This document shows, one piece after another, positions 12,677-21,737 of a DNA stretch of 60,251 bases. The DNA lies in assembly GCA_030433415.1 (NCBI GenBank), contig JAUIMF010000013.1, positions 1 through 60,251 of the forward strand, written 5' to 3'. The stretch comes from Gammaproteobacteria bacterium (GTDB lineage Bacteria > Pseudomonadota > Gammaproteobacteria > Pseudomonadales > Halieaceae). Under the pieces are notes generated by a model. That model ran no database searches and was not told where the DNA came from. It was given only the letters and a program-made list of their open reading frames with translations. A program made the translations under genes and the position numbers. The number at the start of each line of letters is the position of its first letter. Position 1 is the first letter of the stretch.

Positions 12677-13759
12677 TCACCGCAACTTCAGGGTTGCCAG
12701 GCCGAACAGCACCAGCATTACCGTGATGATCCAGAAACGCACGATCACGCGAGGCTCGGGCCAGCCCTTGAGCTCGTAGTGATGGTGGATCGGTGCCATG
12801 CGAAACAGACGGCGGCCCGTCAGCTTGAACGACGCCACCTGCAGGATCACCGACACGGTCTCGAGCACGAAGATGCCGCCCATGATGAAGAACACGATTT
12901 CGTGCCGGGTGATCACGGCCACGGTACCCAGGGCAGCACCGAGGGCCAGTGCACCCACATCACCCATGAAGACCTGGGCGGGATAGGTGTTGAACCACAG
13001 AAAACCCAGACCCGATCCGGCGATGGCTCCACAGAACACCGCCAGCTCGCCGCTGCCGGCCACATAGGGAATCTGCAGGTAATCGGCAAAATTGATATTG
13101 CCCGTAAGGTAGGCAATGAGCCCCAGGGCAGTGGCCACCAGCACCGTGGGCAGAATGGCTAGGCCGTCCAGACCATCCGTCAGGTTGACCGCATTGCTGG
13201 AGCCGACGATCACAAAATAAGTGAGAATCACAAAGAACCCACCCATGGGGATCGCCACGTCTTTGAAGAACGGCAGATACAGCTGGGTAACGACTTCGCT
13301 GTCAGCGGTGAAGTAGAGAAAGAGCGCCGCTGCCAGTCCGGCCAGGGACTGCCAGAAGTACTTCCAGCGCGCCGGCAGGCCGCGCGGATTGCGCTCCACC
13401 ACTTTGCGGTAGTCATCGACCCAGCCCACCGCACCGAAGGCGGCGGTGACCAGCAGCGCAACCCACACGTAGGCGCTGGACAGGTCACCCCAGAGCAGCG
13501 TGCTCACGGCGATGGCGACCAGGATCAACGCGCCGCCCATGGTCGGCGTGCCGCTCTTGCCGAGGTGGGATTCAGGCCCGTCTTCGCGCACCGCCTGGCC
13601 TACCTGGTGGTAGTTGAGGCGCCGGATCATGGTGGGACCGACCAGCAGCGAAATCGCCAGGGCCGTCCCCGCCGCCAGGATCCCGCGCAACGTGAGGTAC
13701 TGGAACACCCGGAATCCGGATTCGAACTGGGCAAAGTACTCCGCCAGAATCATCAGCAT
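12677..13759 (-). CDS. mraY: Phospho-MurNAc-pentapeptide transferase MraY
   Basis: MraY is the polytopic enzyme that makes lipid I from UDP-MurNAc-pentapeptide and undecaprenyl phosphate. The 360-residue protein starts MLMILAEYF, has about ten membrane spans, the [17 protein letters not shown] segment, the aspartates in [10 protein letters not shown] and [10 protein letters not shown], and a C-terminal [12 protein letters not shown] motif. It overlaps the end of murF by seven bases. Confidence 0.98.
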   Translation of the reverse strand: MLMILAEYFAQFESGFRVFQYLTLRGILAAGTALAISLLVGPTMIRRLNYHQVGQAVREDGPESHLGKSGTPTMGGALILVAIAVSTLLWGDLSSAYVWVALLVTAAFGAVGWVDDYRKVVERNPRGLPARWKYFWQSLAGLAAALFLYFTADSEVVTQLYLPFFKDVAIPMGGFFVILTYFVIVGSSNAVNLTDGLDGLAILPTVLVATALGLIAYLTGNINFADYLQIPYVAGSGELAVFCGAIAGSGLGFLWFNTYPAQVFMGDVGALALGAALGTVAVITRHEIVFFIMGGIFVLETVSVILQVASFKLTGRRLFRMAPIHHHYELKGWPEPRVIVRFWIITVMLVLFGLATLKLR

Positions 13760-15159
13760 GACGTGGACTCCCGATCTCCGGTCCGCATGGCGACCAAATC
13801 CCCGGCGGCGTTGCGTAAGTTGTCGATCAGCGTTTCCATCGCCGCGCCCCGGGAACCCTTGAGCAACACGGTGTCACTGGTATCGAGGACCACGGCGATG
13901 TCGCGAGCCAGGGCATCTCGGGTCGGGTACCAGCGAGCGCCGACGCCAAACACGTCCACGGCCTCAGCAAGCGCCTCGCCGACACCAACGAACCCCGTGA
14001 TGCCCGCCGCCCGAGCCGCCTCGCCCATTTCACGATGCCGCTGCGCCGAATCAGCGCCGAGCTCCAGCATCTCGCCCAGCACCAGGGTGCAGGCACCGGG
14101 ACGCTGGGCGAGAAAATCGATGGCGGCGCGCACAGAGCCGGGGTTGGCGTTGTAACTGTCGTCGATCAGCAGCGTGCCATCGGCCAGGGACTCCGTGGTC
14201 ATGCGGCCCGGCTCTGCTTCGGCGCTGGCCAGACCCTCAACTATGCGCTCAGCCGACAGGCCGGCGGCAAACGCAAGACCCGCCGCCGCCAGGGCGTTGG
14301 CCACGTTGTGGCGTCCCGGCAGCGGCAGCGTCGCATGCAGAGCGCTGCCCGCGACATGCAGAGTGAACTCGCTCCCCGCCAGATCGCGAAGTTTAAGATC
14401 CGTGACGAAGATATCCGCCGGCTCCGCCAGCGACCAGCGCAGCACGTCGGCACCGCCGCTGCGGGCGCGGCGCTCCCAGGCGTCAGCCCAGGGCTCGTCC
14501 GCATTGATGACCGCGCAACCCGTGGCTCCGAGCCCATCAAAAATCTCACCTTTCACCTCGGCGACTTCAGCGACCGAGCCAAAGCCCGACAGGTGGGCCT
14601 CCATGGCGTTGAGCACCGTGCTGACTCGCGGCTGCGCCAGACCGCACAGATGGGCGATGTCTCCCCGGCGCGTCGCTCCCATCTCAACAATCGCGTAGCG
14701 CGTTGCATCGTCGAGGCGCGTCAGGGTCAGAGGCACACCCAACTCGTTGTTGTAATTCCCCAGCGTCGCCTGGGTGGGGCCTTCGCCCGCGAAGATCGCG
14801 CGGCTGATGTTTTTTACTGACGTTTTGCCGCAGCTGCCGGTCACGGCCACCAGCTCACCGCGGTACCTGCGGCGATTCTCTGCGCCAAGCGCCGCCAGGG
14901 CCTGAAGCACATCGGCTACCTCAAGACAGGGGATCGTCGCTTTTACGCTGCGCTGCACGAGGGCCGCAACGGCACCCTGCTGCGCGGCAGCGCCCACGAA
15001 ATCGTGGCCGTCCACGCGCTCACCGGGGATCGCGACAAACAGGTCTCCCGAAGTCACACGACGAGAATCCATCGTCACACCGGCTACGGGAATCTCCCCG
15101 CCGCTGTACGGCGCGTGCACAACGTCGGCGATTGCCCGCAAATCCATCGAGGCCATCAT
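13753..15159 (-). CDS. murF: UDP-MurNAc-tripeptide D-Ala-D-Ala ligase MurF
   Basis: MurF adds the D-Ala-D-Ala dipeptide made by DdlB, finishing the cytoplasmic precursor. It has 468 residues with the ATP loop [13 protein letters not shown], the [13 protein letters not shown] segment, and [16 protein letters not shown] in the C-terminal half. The start at 15159 overlaps the murE stop by four bases; a second ATG at 15147 is possible. Confidence 0.96.
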   Translation of the reverse strand: MMASMDLRAIADVVHAPYSGGEIPVAGVTMDSRRVTSGDLFVAIPGERVDGHDFVGAAAQQGAVAALVQRSVKATIPCLEVADVLQALAALGAENRRRYRGELVAVTGSCGKTSVKNISRAIFAGEGPTQATLGNYNNELGVPLTLTRLDDATRYAIVEMGATRRGDIAHLCGLAQPRVSTVLNAMEAHLSGFGSVAEVAEVKGEIFDGLGATGCAVINADEPWADAWERRARSGGADVLRWSLAEPADIFVTDLKLRDLAGSEFTLHVAGSALHATLPLPGRHNVANALAAAGLAFAAGLSAERIVEGLASAEAEPGRMTTESLADGTLLIDDSYNANPGSVRAAIDFLAQRPGACTLVLGEMLELGADSAQRHREMGEAARAAGITGFVGVGEALAEAVDVFGVGARWYPTRDALARDIAVVLDTSDTVLLKGSRGAAMETLIDNLRNAAGDLVAMRTGDRESTSC

Positions 15160-16613
15160 GAGGCGTAGTCCTCAAGCACGGCTCGGGCCACATTCATATC
15201 GCTGAAAGGACGCACCTCATCACCGACGATCTGGTAGTCCTCATGCCCCTTGCCGGCGATCACTACGCAATCGTCGGGGCGAGCGCTGCGTATGGCCAGT
15301 TCAATCGCTTCGGCCCGATCCGCACAGACCCGGTAAGCGCCATGCATGCCCTGCTCGACATCTTCGATGATCTGCAGCGGTGCCTCGCTACGGGGGTTGT
15401 CGCTGGTAATCACCGCGCGATCCGCAGCGGCAGACACCGCCTCGCCCATCAGCGCCCGCTTACCGCGATCCCGGTCGCCACCACAGCCAAACACCGCGAC
15501 CAGCTCGCCGGCGCACTGGGCACGCAGGGCGGCCAGCACCTTGGCAAGGGCATCGGGCGTGTGGGCGTAGTCAATAACAACGAGCGGTGCACCGTCGCGA
15601 CGCAGCGGCTCCATGCGTCCGGGCACCGCTGTCAGCAGCGGTAGTGCCTCGAACAGACGATCGACGGGCAATCCCGCCCCCATCGCCGCGCCGAGCGCTG
15701 CAACTACATTCAGCGCGTTGAACGCGCCGAGCAGCGGTGTGCGAACCCGCCGACGACCCCAGGCACCGTGCAGGTCAAAAGTGAGCCCCTGTGCATCCTG
15801 CTCCAGCTTGTCGAGGCGCAGGTCCGCATCCGGCCCAGTACCATACATACAGGGCGTGACAGTCGGATCCAGGGCCGCGAGCAACTCCCGCGCAAAGGGG
15901 TCATCGCCATTGATGACCGCCGAGCGCAGACCAGGGAACCGGAACAGACGCGCCTTGGCTTCACCGTAGGAGTCCATATCACCGTGGTAATCCAGGTGAT
16001 CCCGCGTGAGATTGGTGAAGATCGCGGTGTCGACGGCGACGCCATCGAGGCGCCACTGGTCCAAGGCGTGGGACGATGCTTCCATCGCCGCAAAGGGGAC
16101 GGCCTGCGATGCCCAGTCGGCGAAGGTCGCCTGCAGCGCCAGGGGCTCCGGCGTCGTGTGGGAACTGGCTCCGGTGCTGCCATCCAGCGACGCGCCCAGC
16201 GTACCGATCACACCACAGTCGTAGTCACAGTGACGAACAAGCTGGGCAAAGAGCTGGCTGATCGTCGTTTTGCCATTGGTTCCTGTTACCGCTGCCACAT
16301 GCATTCGGCGCGTGGGATGGCCGTGGAAACGGCTGGCGATGCTGCCCAGCAGCTGACGCAGTTCGGGCAGCACCACCACGGGCAAATCCGCCTCGACGTC
16401 CCGCTCGACCAGCGCAGCGGCCGCTCCCGCGCGGGCCGCATCATCGAGGTAAGCGTGGCCGTCAAACTGAAGGCCCTTGAGGGCGACGAACACGTCGCCG
16501 GCACCCACGCTGCGGCTGTCCGACACGAGACCGCGCACCGGTATTGCCGGTGCCGCAGCGATGCCCTCCAGCAGTGCAGACAGCAGGACCGGGCCATTGA
16601 GCACGCCGTTCAC
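15156..16613 (-). CDS. murE: UDP-MurNAc-L-Ala-D-Glu--meso-DAP ligase MurE
   Basis: MurE adds the third residue of the stem peptide. The ATP loop is AVTGTNGKTT, and the substrate motif TSDNPRSEAP predicts meso-diaminopimelate rather than lysine. It has 485 residues. The GTG start at 16613 overlaps the ftsI stop (GTGA). The C-terminal GKGHEDYQIVGDEV segment is typical of MurE. Confidence 0.97.
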   Translation of the reverse strand: MNGVLNGPVLLSALLEGIAAAPAIPVRGLVSDSRSVGAGDVFVALKGLQFDGHAYLDDAARAGAAAALVERDVEADLPVVVLPELRQLLGSIASRFHGHPTRRMHVAAVTGTNGKTTISQLFAQLVRHCDYDCGVIGTLGASLDGSTGASSHTTPEPLALQATFADWASQAVPFAAMEASSHALDQWRLDGVAVDTAIFTNLTRDHLDYHGDMDSYGEAKARLFRFPGLRSAVINGDDPFARELLAALDPTVTPCMYGTGPDADLRLDKLEQDAQGLTFDLHGAWGRRRVRTPLLGAFNALNVVAALGAAMGAGLPVDRLFEALPLLTAVPGRMEPLRRDGAPLVVIDYAHTPDALAKVLAALRAQCAGELVAVFGCGGDRDRGKRALMGEAVSAAADRAVITSDNPRSEAPLQIIEDVEQGMHGAYRVCADRAEAIELAIRSARPDDCVVIAGKGHEDYQIVGDEVRPFSDMNVARAVLEDYAS

Positions 16614-18334
16614 AGCGGTGCTCCCGGCGCGGCGGCCAGCAATTCGTCATTGGTCGGCGGCAATGCGGGGGCCACCCCCATGAGCCGCAGGGTTTCTGCT
16701 GCCACGCGGGCGAATACCGGTGCTGCGGCGGAACCACCGCCGTACTCGTCGCCCTTGGGTCGATCCAGCACGACAACGGTCACGAACCGCGGCTCGTCGA
16801 TCGGAGCAATACCGGCAAAGAGCGCGACGTATTGATCGTCGAGATACCCGCCGGCGCCGACCTTGTGCACAGTGCCGGTCTTGCCACCCACCTCGTAGCC
16901 GGCTACGCGGGCCCGACCCGCGGTACCGCTCTCGCCCGTGACCGCCTGCAACACCTGCCTAACATCGGCAGCAACCCGCGCATCGATAATGCGGCGGCCA
17001 CCCTGATCCACGTTGTCGCGGCGCAGGATCGACACCTCGGGCAATACGCCACCGTTGGCAAAGACGGCGTAGGCGCGGGCGATCTGCAGCGGGGTCGCGG
17101 TCAAACCATAGCCAAAGGCCAGGGTGACCTCTTCGATGGGTCGCCATTTCGGACGCTGGGGCAGAAGCCCGCCGCTTTCTCCGGGAAAGCCCGTGTTCGT
17201 GGTTTCACCCAGGCCAAAGCGCTGAAAAACGCCCCAGACTGCCTCGTGACCAATATCCTGCGCGATCAGGGTCACACCGACCTGGCTGGATTTTTCGATG
17301 ACGCGCGACAGGCTGATCTCACCGTAGTCCCGGGGGTCGTGAAGCACCTTGCGGCCAACGCGGATCCGCCCGGGACTGGTATCGACCAGGGACTCCACCG
17401 AGTACCGCCCACTTTCGAGCGCCGCCACCAGGGTCAGCGGCTTCATGGTCGAACCCGGCTCGAAGGTATCGGTCATGGCGCGATTGCGAGTCTGACCCAT
17501 GGCCACGTCACTGCGGTTATTGGGATTGAAGTCAGGGTGGCTCGCGCTCGCGAGGATTTCGCCGCTGTGCGCGTCCAGCGTGACGATAATGCCGGCCTCG
17601 GCACCCGTAATCGCCACGGCGCGGGCGAGCTCCCGATGCTGCAGATACTGCAGGCGCAGGTCGATGGACAGTTGCAGGTTACGTCCAGGATGCGCCTCTT
17701 CGACGACTCCAATATCTCTGACCGCCTCACCGTGCAGGTCCTTGATGTAGCGCTTCTTGCCCGGACGACCGCGCAACCAGTCGTCGTAGGCCAGCTCCAG
17801 GCCCGCAACGCCCTTACCGTCCACATTGGTCATGCCCACGATCTGCGCCGCGACCTCACCGGCGGGATAAAAGCGGCGGTACTCGCGCTCGGCGCGCACG
17901 CCCTTGATACCCAGGGCCAGAATCTCCCGCGCGCGAGCTGGCACGAGGTGGCGCTGCAGGTACATGAATTTGCGCTGTTCGTAGCGCGCCAGGCGATCTT
18001 CAAGCGCCTCCGGCGCCAGCTCCAACGCCTGAGCCAGCTCATCGAGTCGTTCGCTTCGCGCCAGCACAGCGGGATTGGCCCAGAGCGACACAACGGGGGT
18101 ACTGACGGCCAGAGGATCACCACGACGATCCGTAATCAGCCCCCGATACGCCGGCAGCTCAGCCGTGCGGACCATGCGCATATCGCCCTGGCGTTTGAGA
18201 AAGGCGGTGCCCCGCCCCAGGTCCAGCACCTGCAACGACAGCACGCGAGCAACGAGCAGCAGGAACATGGCGACGATCATGCCCATGACCAGCCAGGCGC
18301 GGCCGTCGAAGTTCTGGCTCTTTGCGCGACTCAT
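16610..18334 (-). CDS. ftsI: Septal peptidoglycan transpeptidase FtsI (PBP3)
   Basis: FtsI is the class B penicillin-binding protein that crosslinks septal wall with FtsW. The 574-residue protein has a short cytoplasmic tail, one membrane span at about 13-35, and a transpeptidase domain. The active-site box STMK is at 295-298 and the KTG box at 485-487. The second box reads SSQ (349-351, codon CAG) where E. coli and Pseudomonas have SSN. Start and stop overlap ftsL and murE by four bases each. Otherwise length and motifs are normal. Confidence 0.97.
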   Translation of the reverse strand: MSRAKSQNFDGRAWLVMGMIVAMFLLLVARVLSLQVLDLGRGTAFLKRQGDMRMVRTAELPAYRGLITDRRGDPLAVSTPVVSLWANPAVLARSERLDELAQALELAPEALEDRLARYEQRKFMYLQRHLVPARAREILALGIKGVRAEREYRRFYPAGEVAAQIVGMTNVDGKGVAGLELAYDDWLRGRPGKKRYIKDLHGEAVRDIGVVEEAHPGRNLQLSIDLRLQYLQHRELARAVAITGAEAGIIVTLDAHSGEILASASHPDFNPNNRSDVAMGQTRNRAMTDTFEPGSTMKPLTLVAALESGRYSVESLVDTSPGRIRVGRKVLHDPRDYGEISLSRVIEKSSQVGVTLIAQDIGHEAVWGVFQRFGLGETTNTGFPGESGGLLPQRPKWRPIEEVTLAFGYGLTATPLQIARAYAVFANGGVLPEVSILRRDNVDQGGRRIIDARVAADVRQVLQAVTGESGTAGRARVAGYEVGGKTGTVHKVGAGGYLDDQYVALFAGIAPIDEPRFVTVVVLDRPKGDEYGGGSAAAPVFARVAAETLRLMGVAPALPPTNDELLAAAPGAPL

Positions 18335-18606
18335 GGCGACACCAGCCGGGTACGGTCATGGCTGGGCGGCGAGAGCCCGAGCAGGCCCTGCGCCTGATGC
18401 TCAATGCGGTGGTGCGACGCGAGCGTGCTCTGCTCAAGCAACAGGCGGCTGTATTCTTCTTCGAGGTGCCAGCGGGCGGCCTCGCGCTCCTGCAACTGCG
18501 TATACAGCGCCCGACTGGCGTGCGTACTGGCGATCACCGCCAACGCGCTTACAAGCAACAACAGCACAAGTGCTGCCGCCATCACCAGCTGCTGCGAGGA
18601 GCTCAC
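18331..18606 (-). CDS. ftsL: Cell division protein FtsL
   Basis: FtsL is a small bitopic divisome protein that pairs with FtsB and FtsQ. It has 91 residues: a short N-terminus, one membrane span ([17 protein letters not shown], about 8-25), then a heptad-patterned periplasmic helix. The GTG at 18606 overlaps the rsmH stop (GTGA). FtsL is poorly conserved in sequence; size, topology and place between rsmH and ftsI identify it. Confidence 0.9.
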   Translation of the reverse strand: MSSSQQLVMAAALVLLLLVSALAVIASTHASRALYTQLQEREAARWHLEEEYSRLLLEQSTLASHHRIEHQAQGLLGLSPPSHDRTRLVSP

Positions 18607-19529
18607 GCTACACGCTCCGCGCAACGCATGATCGCGCTGCGGGCACGGGGGTTGCGCTGCACCTCGGCCTCACTGGCCCGTACCGCCTTACCCAACAGAC
18701 GCATCGGTGGCGCGTGCTGCTCGGCGGTGACGGGCAGATTGCGTGGCAACTGGGGGCCGCGGGCCATATCCCGAAAACTGCGCTTCACGATGCGGTCTTC
18801 CAGGGAGTGAAAGCTGATCACCACCAGCCGGCCATCGAGCGCAAGCAGATTCTGGGCCGCGGCGAGAAAATCGAGAAGATCGTCCAGCTCCCGGTTTACC
18901 TGAATACGGATTGCCTGAAATGAGCGGGTGGCGGGATGGCGGTGTTTTTCCCAGCGAGGGTGAGCTTCGCTGACAATGGCGGCAAGCTGTGCCGTACGCG
19001 TCAGGGGTGCCGCGTCGCGGGCGCGAACGATGGCGGCGGCGATGCGACGGGCAAAACGCTCTTCGCCGTAGTCACGCAGCACAGCGGCGATCTCGGCTTC
19101 GCTCGCGCGCGCCAGCCAGTCGGCGGCAGATTCGCCGACATCGCGATTCATGCGCATATCCAGCGGCCCGTCCTGCTGGAAGCTGAAGCCCCGCTCCGCC
19201 GCATCCAGCTGCGGGCTCGAGACGCCAAGGTCAAGCAGGATGCCATCGACGGCACTGCAGCCCCGCTCGGCGAGCGCCTCGGGCAGCTGCGCAAAGGACC
19301 CGCGAACAAAAGAGAAACGCGCATCCTGCGTCGCGAGCTCCATGGCCACACGCTCGGCTTCGTGATCCTTGTCGCAGCCGATGAGACGCCCCTCAGGAGC
19401 CAGGCGCGCCAGTACTTCGCGGGCGTGGCCGCCACGGCCAAAGGTGCCATCGACGTAAACGCCGGCGGGGTTGCCTACCAGCGCGTCAACCGCCTCGTGC
19501 AACAGAACCGTGTCGTGGGTGAGTGCCAT
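18603..19529 (-). CDS. rsmH: 16S rRNA m4C1402 methyltransferase RsmH (MraW)
   Basis: RsmH methylates N4 of C1402 in 16S rRNA using S-adenosylmethionine. The 308-residue protein starts [19 protein letters not shown] and has the SAM-binding [16 protein letters not shown], the [12 protein letters not shown] segment and [15 protein letters not shown]. The ATG comes directly before the mraZ stop in the plus-strand sense, with no overlap. It is the second gene of the division cluster, as usual. Confidence 0.97.
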   Translation of the reverse strand: MALTHDTVLLHEAVDALVGNPAGVYVDGTFGRGGHAREVLARLAPEGRLIGCDKDHEAERVAMELATQDARFSFVRGSFAQLPEALAERGCSAVDGILLDLGVSSPQLDAAERGFSFQQDGPLDMRMNRDVGESAADWLARASEAEIAAVLRDYGEERFARRIAAAIVRARDAAPLTRTAQLAAIVSEAHPRWEKHRHPATRSFQAIRIQVNRELDDLLDFLAAAQNLLALDGRLVVISFHSLEDRIVKRSFRDMARGPQLPRNLPVTAEQHAPPMRLLGKAVRASEAEVQRNPRARSAIMRCAERVA

Positions 19530-19985
19530 CTAGAGTGGCAGGTTCATCAACTCATCGGGAAGCGGAACATCGGTCCCGACTTCCTCCAGGGCGCTGTCGC
19601 GCTCCCGAATCCAGAGTTCCTCAGACCAGAGCTCGAGCTTGTTGCCCTGCCCTACGAGCACGAGCTTCTTCTCGAGCTGCGCGTAGTCGCGCAGAGATGG
19701 CGGCAATAGCATACGGCCATTGCCATCCAGTTGAATATCAGTGGCATAACCCAGCACGAGACGCTGGAAGCGTTTCACCTCGGGTTTCAGTGAGGGCAGA
19801 CCCTGTAGATCCTGCTCAAGTATTTCCCAGGCGGGCATGGGGTAGATGCACAGACAGGTGGACTGGGTATCGATGGTCACGACGATCTGCCCGGCACACT
19901 CCTCCATCAGAGGCTCACGCTGACGCGCGGGCATCGCCAGGCGACCCTTTGCGTCCATGTTGATGTGCTGAACTCCGCGAAACAC
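19530..19985 (-). CDS. mraZ: Transcriptional regulator MraZ
   Basis: MraZ is an AbrB-like DNA-binding protein that represses its own dcw operon. It has 151 residues with two SpoVT-AbrB-type repeats, each with a DxxGR segment: HINMDAKGRLAMPAR near the N-terminus and DIQLDGNGRMLLPPSLR in the second half. The GTG at 19985 has a GGGGAGG ribosome site seven bases upstream. Its own operator and a promoter are visible just upstream. Confidence 0.97.
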   Translation of the reverse strand: MFRGVQHINMDAKGRLAMPARQREPLMEECAGQIVVTIDTQSTCLCIYPMPAWEILEQDLQGLPSLKPEVKRFQRLVLGYATDIQLDGNGRMLLPPSLRDYAQLEKKLVLVGQGNKLELWSEELWIRERDSALEEVGTDVPLPDELMNLPL

Positions 19986-20014
19986 GCCGAGGCCTCCCCT
20001 TTACCCCTGACTCT

Positions 20015-20049
20015 TCCCACAAAAAGCCAGAAAAAACCACTTCTCACCA
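20015..20049 (-). promoter_or_regulatory. MraZ operator: four TGG repeats at 10-bp phase
   Basis: Read on the minus strand, TGGTG, TGGTT, TGGCT and TGGGA occur at exactly 10-base steps with five-base spacers, ending 30 bases before the mraZ start codon. In E. coli MraZ binds three TGGGN repeats with five-base spacers in the same place, so this is read as the autoregulatory site of the cluster. It covers roughly the first 40 transcribed bases of the promoter just upstream. Confidence 0.8.
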
Positions 20050-20058
20050 CTAAGCGAC

Positions 20059-20088
20059 ACTATAGGCGCGCCCCATCACCTCCGTCAA
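20059..20088 (-). promoter_or_regulatory. Sigma70 promoter of the dcw cluster
   Basis: Minus-strand TTGACG (20083-20088) and TATAGT (20059-20064) are separated by 18 bases. Each box differs from consensus by one base. It points to mraZ, with a predicted start near 20052 directly in front of the MraZ boxes. Confidence 0.75.
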
Positions 20089-20351
20089 GGCTCGTGACGG
20101 CGAAAATTCCTGTTATTTCAGGGGTTTGGGGGCGTTTTTGGAGGCTGTCAGGGCGTTTTTGGGGCCAGATATGAACTCGCAAAACTTCACAAAAACAGCC
20201 CGGTAAGGGATCTACTTAAGCATTCACTTTAAGTTAAATCGCAAAAATTTATTGATTGGGCGCCTGTTAGGAGAAAACTGTATAAAAAATCGAGGGTGAC
20301 CCCGCCATAACACGCACGCCGGGGCAGTCAACGTGCGTGGGAGTCAAATTT
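20089..20351. other. Intergenic DNA between dcw promoter and rnpB repeats
   Basis: No gene was recognised. GGGCGTTTTTGG occurs twice, at 20130-20141 and 20151-20162, a 21-base direct repeat. Bases 20200-20290 are clearly AT-rich compared with their surroundings. A small RNA cannot be excluded, but no convincing promoter-terminator pair was seen. Confidence 0.5.
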
Positions 20352-20440
20352 GGAGAGACCAGGATTGGAGATATCCAGGTTGGGTGGCCTGGACTGGAGA
20401 AGCCTGGATCGGAGACGCCTGGGCTCGATAGACCAGGCCC
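20352..20440. repeat. Degenerate 15-bp tandem repeat at the rnpB 3' side
   Basis: Six adjoining units of 14-16 bases follow the pattern GGAGAYGCCTGGATY: they begin at 20352, 20367, 20382, 20396, 20411 and 20427. Copies differ in the middle triplet and alternate CCAGG and CCTGG. The array lies immediately downstream of the RNase P RNA on the rnpB strand. Read on the minus strand it gives a Ser-x-Pro-Gly-like pentapeptide pattern, but the frame begins inside rnpB and is probably not a gene. Confidence 0.7.
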
Positions 20441-20446
20441 GTGAAA

Positions 20447-20795
20447 AAGAGGAGTCGGCCGGTAAGCCGGGTTCTGTCGTGGACGATCATTCATCTGGGA
20501 CCGGCGTCACCGCCGGCCTCTAGCGACCTACCCGAATCCACTGCGGGCCACAGCTGACGGATTCCTATTTGGTCTTGCTCCAGGTGGGGTTTACCATCGC
20601 CGTGCCTGTTACCAGCCACGCGGTGCGCTCTTACCGCACCTTTTCACCCTTACCGGCGAACCGGCGGTTTCCTTTCTGTTGCACTTTCCGTGGGCTCACG
20701 CCCCCCAGGCGTTACCTGGCACCCTGCCCTGTGGAGCCCGGACTTTCCTCCGTCGCGGGACAAGGTCCCACGCCAGCGATCGCCTGGCCGACTCC
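20447..20795 (-). ncRNA. rnpB: RNase P RNA (type A)
   Basis: This is the catalytic RNA of RNase P, which matures tRNA 5' ends. The 5' region GAGTCGGCC pairs with the 3' region GGCCGACTC (helix P1). Universally conserved pieces are present on the minus strand: GAGGAAAGTCCGGGCTCC, CAGGGTGCCAGGTAACGCC, AAACCGCC, GGTAAGGGTGAAAAGGTGC, GGTAAGAGCGCACCG, AGACCAAATAGG, and the 3' ATGAATGATCGTCCACGAC with ACAGAACCCGGCTTA. Length of about 345 bases suits the bacterial A type. A CTCTTTTT run follows P1 and may end transcription. The ends are accurate to a few bases. Confidence 0.97.
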
Positions 20796-20801
20796 GCGCG
20801 C

Positions 20802-20830
20802 AGGGTAGCCACGGGCGAGTCGGGACGCAA
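20802..20830 (-). promoter_or_regulatory. rnpB promoter
   Basis: Minus-strand TTGCGT (20825-20830), a 17-base spacer and TACCCT (20802-20807) end seven bases before the predicted 5' end of RNase P RNA. The -35 box begins just two bases after the rsmI stop codon. Confidence 0.7.
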
Positions 20831-20831
20831 G

Positions 20832-21665
20832 TTATTGTGAACCTGAAAGTAACTCGTAAAGATCGCGCGATGCGATGCCACTGTAGGCAGCAAGCAGCTT
20901 GGCCGCCCTGCGCGGTGGCATGTGTTCTGCCATGCCGCGCAGGAGCGTCACCAGCTCTGTGTCGAGCGTGACGGCTGAACCGCTGGGCGCGGGCGCCACC
21001 ATCACAACGAGTTCACCACGGGTCTGATCGGCATCGGCGCTCACCCAGGCCGCGAGTTCGTCTAGCCGGCCCCGACGCACGGTCTCAAAACGTTTGGTCA
21101 ACTCGCGCCCGATCGCCGCCTCCCGCTCCGGCCCCATGGCCTGCACAAGATCCTCGATGCAGGCGACCAGGCGATGCGGTGCCTCGTAAAAGATCAGCGT
21201 CGCTGGTGCTGAAGCCAACGCCTCCAGACGCCGCTGGCGCGCCTGGGTTTTACTGGGCAAGAACCCCTCAAAGGCGAACCGGTCGCTGGGCAGGCCCGCG
21301 GCAGAGAGCGCGACGATCGCGGCGCAGGGTCCCGGAATGGGTACCACCGCCAAGCCCCGGTCCTGCACGTCGCGCACCAGACGATAACCGGGGTCAGAGA
21401 TTGTAGGGGTACCGGCATCGGACACCAGGGCGACGGCCTCGCCGGCGGCAATGCGCTCCACGATGGAGGCGGCAACCGATGAAGGACTGTGTTCGTGATA
21501 GGCCATCATGGGTGTATCGATGCCCTCGTGGTTAAGCAGTTGCCCCGTTCGGCGCGTGTCTTCGGCGGCAATGACACTGACACCGGCCAGTACAGACCGC
21601 GCCCGCGTGCTCATGTCACCCAGATTGCCGATCGGCGTCGCCACGATATACAGGGCCGGTTCCAA
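20832..21665 (-). CDS. rsmI: 16S rRNA 2'-O-ribose C1402 methyltransferase RsmI
   Basis: RsmI 2'-O-methylates C1402 of 16S rRNA, the same nucleotide that RsmH methylates on the base. The 277-residue tetrapyrrole-methylase-fold protein shows YIVATPIGNLGDMSTRA at the N-terminus, AEDTRRTGQLL, LVSDAGTPTISDPGY, and FEGFLPSK. The start codon is TTG at 21665, with an AAGGGAG upstream; no ATG lies near the conserved N-terminus. It is divergent from lpoA, the standard E. coli and Pseudomonas arrangement. Confidence 0.95.
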   Translation of the reverse strand: MEPALYIVATPIGNLGDMSTRARSVLAGVSVIAAEDTRRTGQLLNHEGIDTPMMAYHEHSPSSVAASIVERIAAGEAVALVSDAGTPTISDPGYRLVRDVQDRGLAVVPIPGPCAAIVALSAAGLPSDRFAFEGFLPSKTQARQRRLEALASAPATLIFYEAPHRLVACIEDLVQAMGPEREAAIGRELTKRFETVRRGRLDELAAWVSADADQTRGELVVMVAPAPSGSAVTLDTELVTLLRGMAEHMPPRRAAKLLAAYSGIASRDLYELLSGSQ

Positions 21666-21687
21666 GGATCTGGCGCTCCCTTATAAT
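21660..21687 (+). promoter_or_regulatory. lpoA promoter
   Basis: A perfect TATAAT at 21682-21687 is preceded after 16 bases by TTCCAA (21660-21665). It lies about 50 bases before the lpoA ATG, and its -35 box overlaps the rsmI start codon. Confidence 0.6.
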
Positions 21688-21737
21688 GCTCACTTCAGTC
21701 TGCCGCCGTGCCTGGCGGGCCCGGGGATAACCATAGC

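Noticed and set aside
20267..20494. 75-codon minus-strand frame with Ser-Pro-Gly repeats
   Set aside because: It starts inside rnpB and owes its pattern to the 15-bp tandem repeat; no ribosome site was seen.
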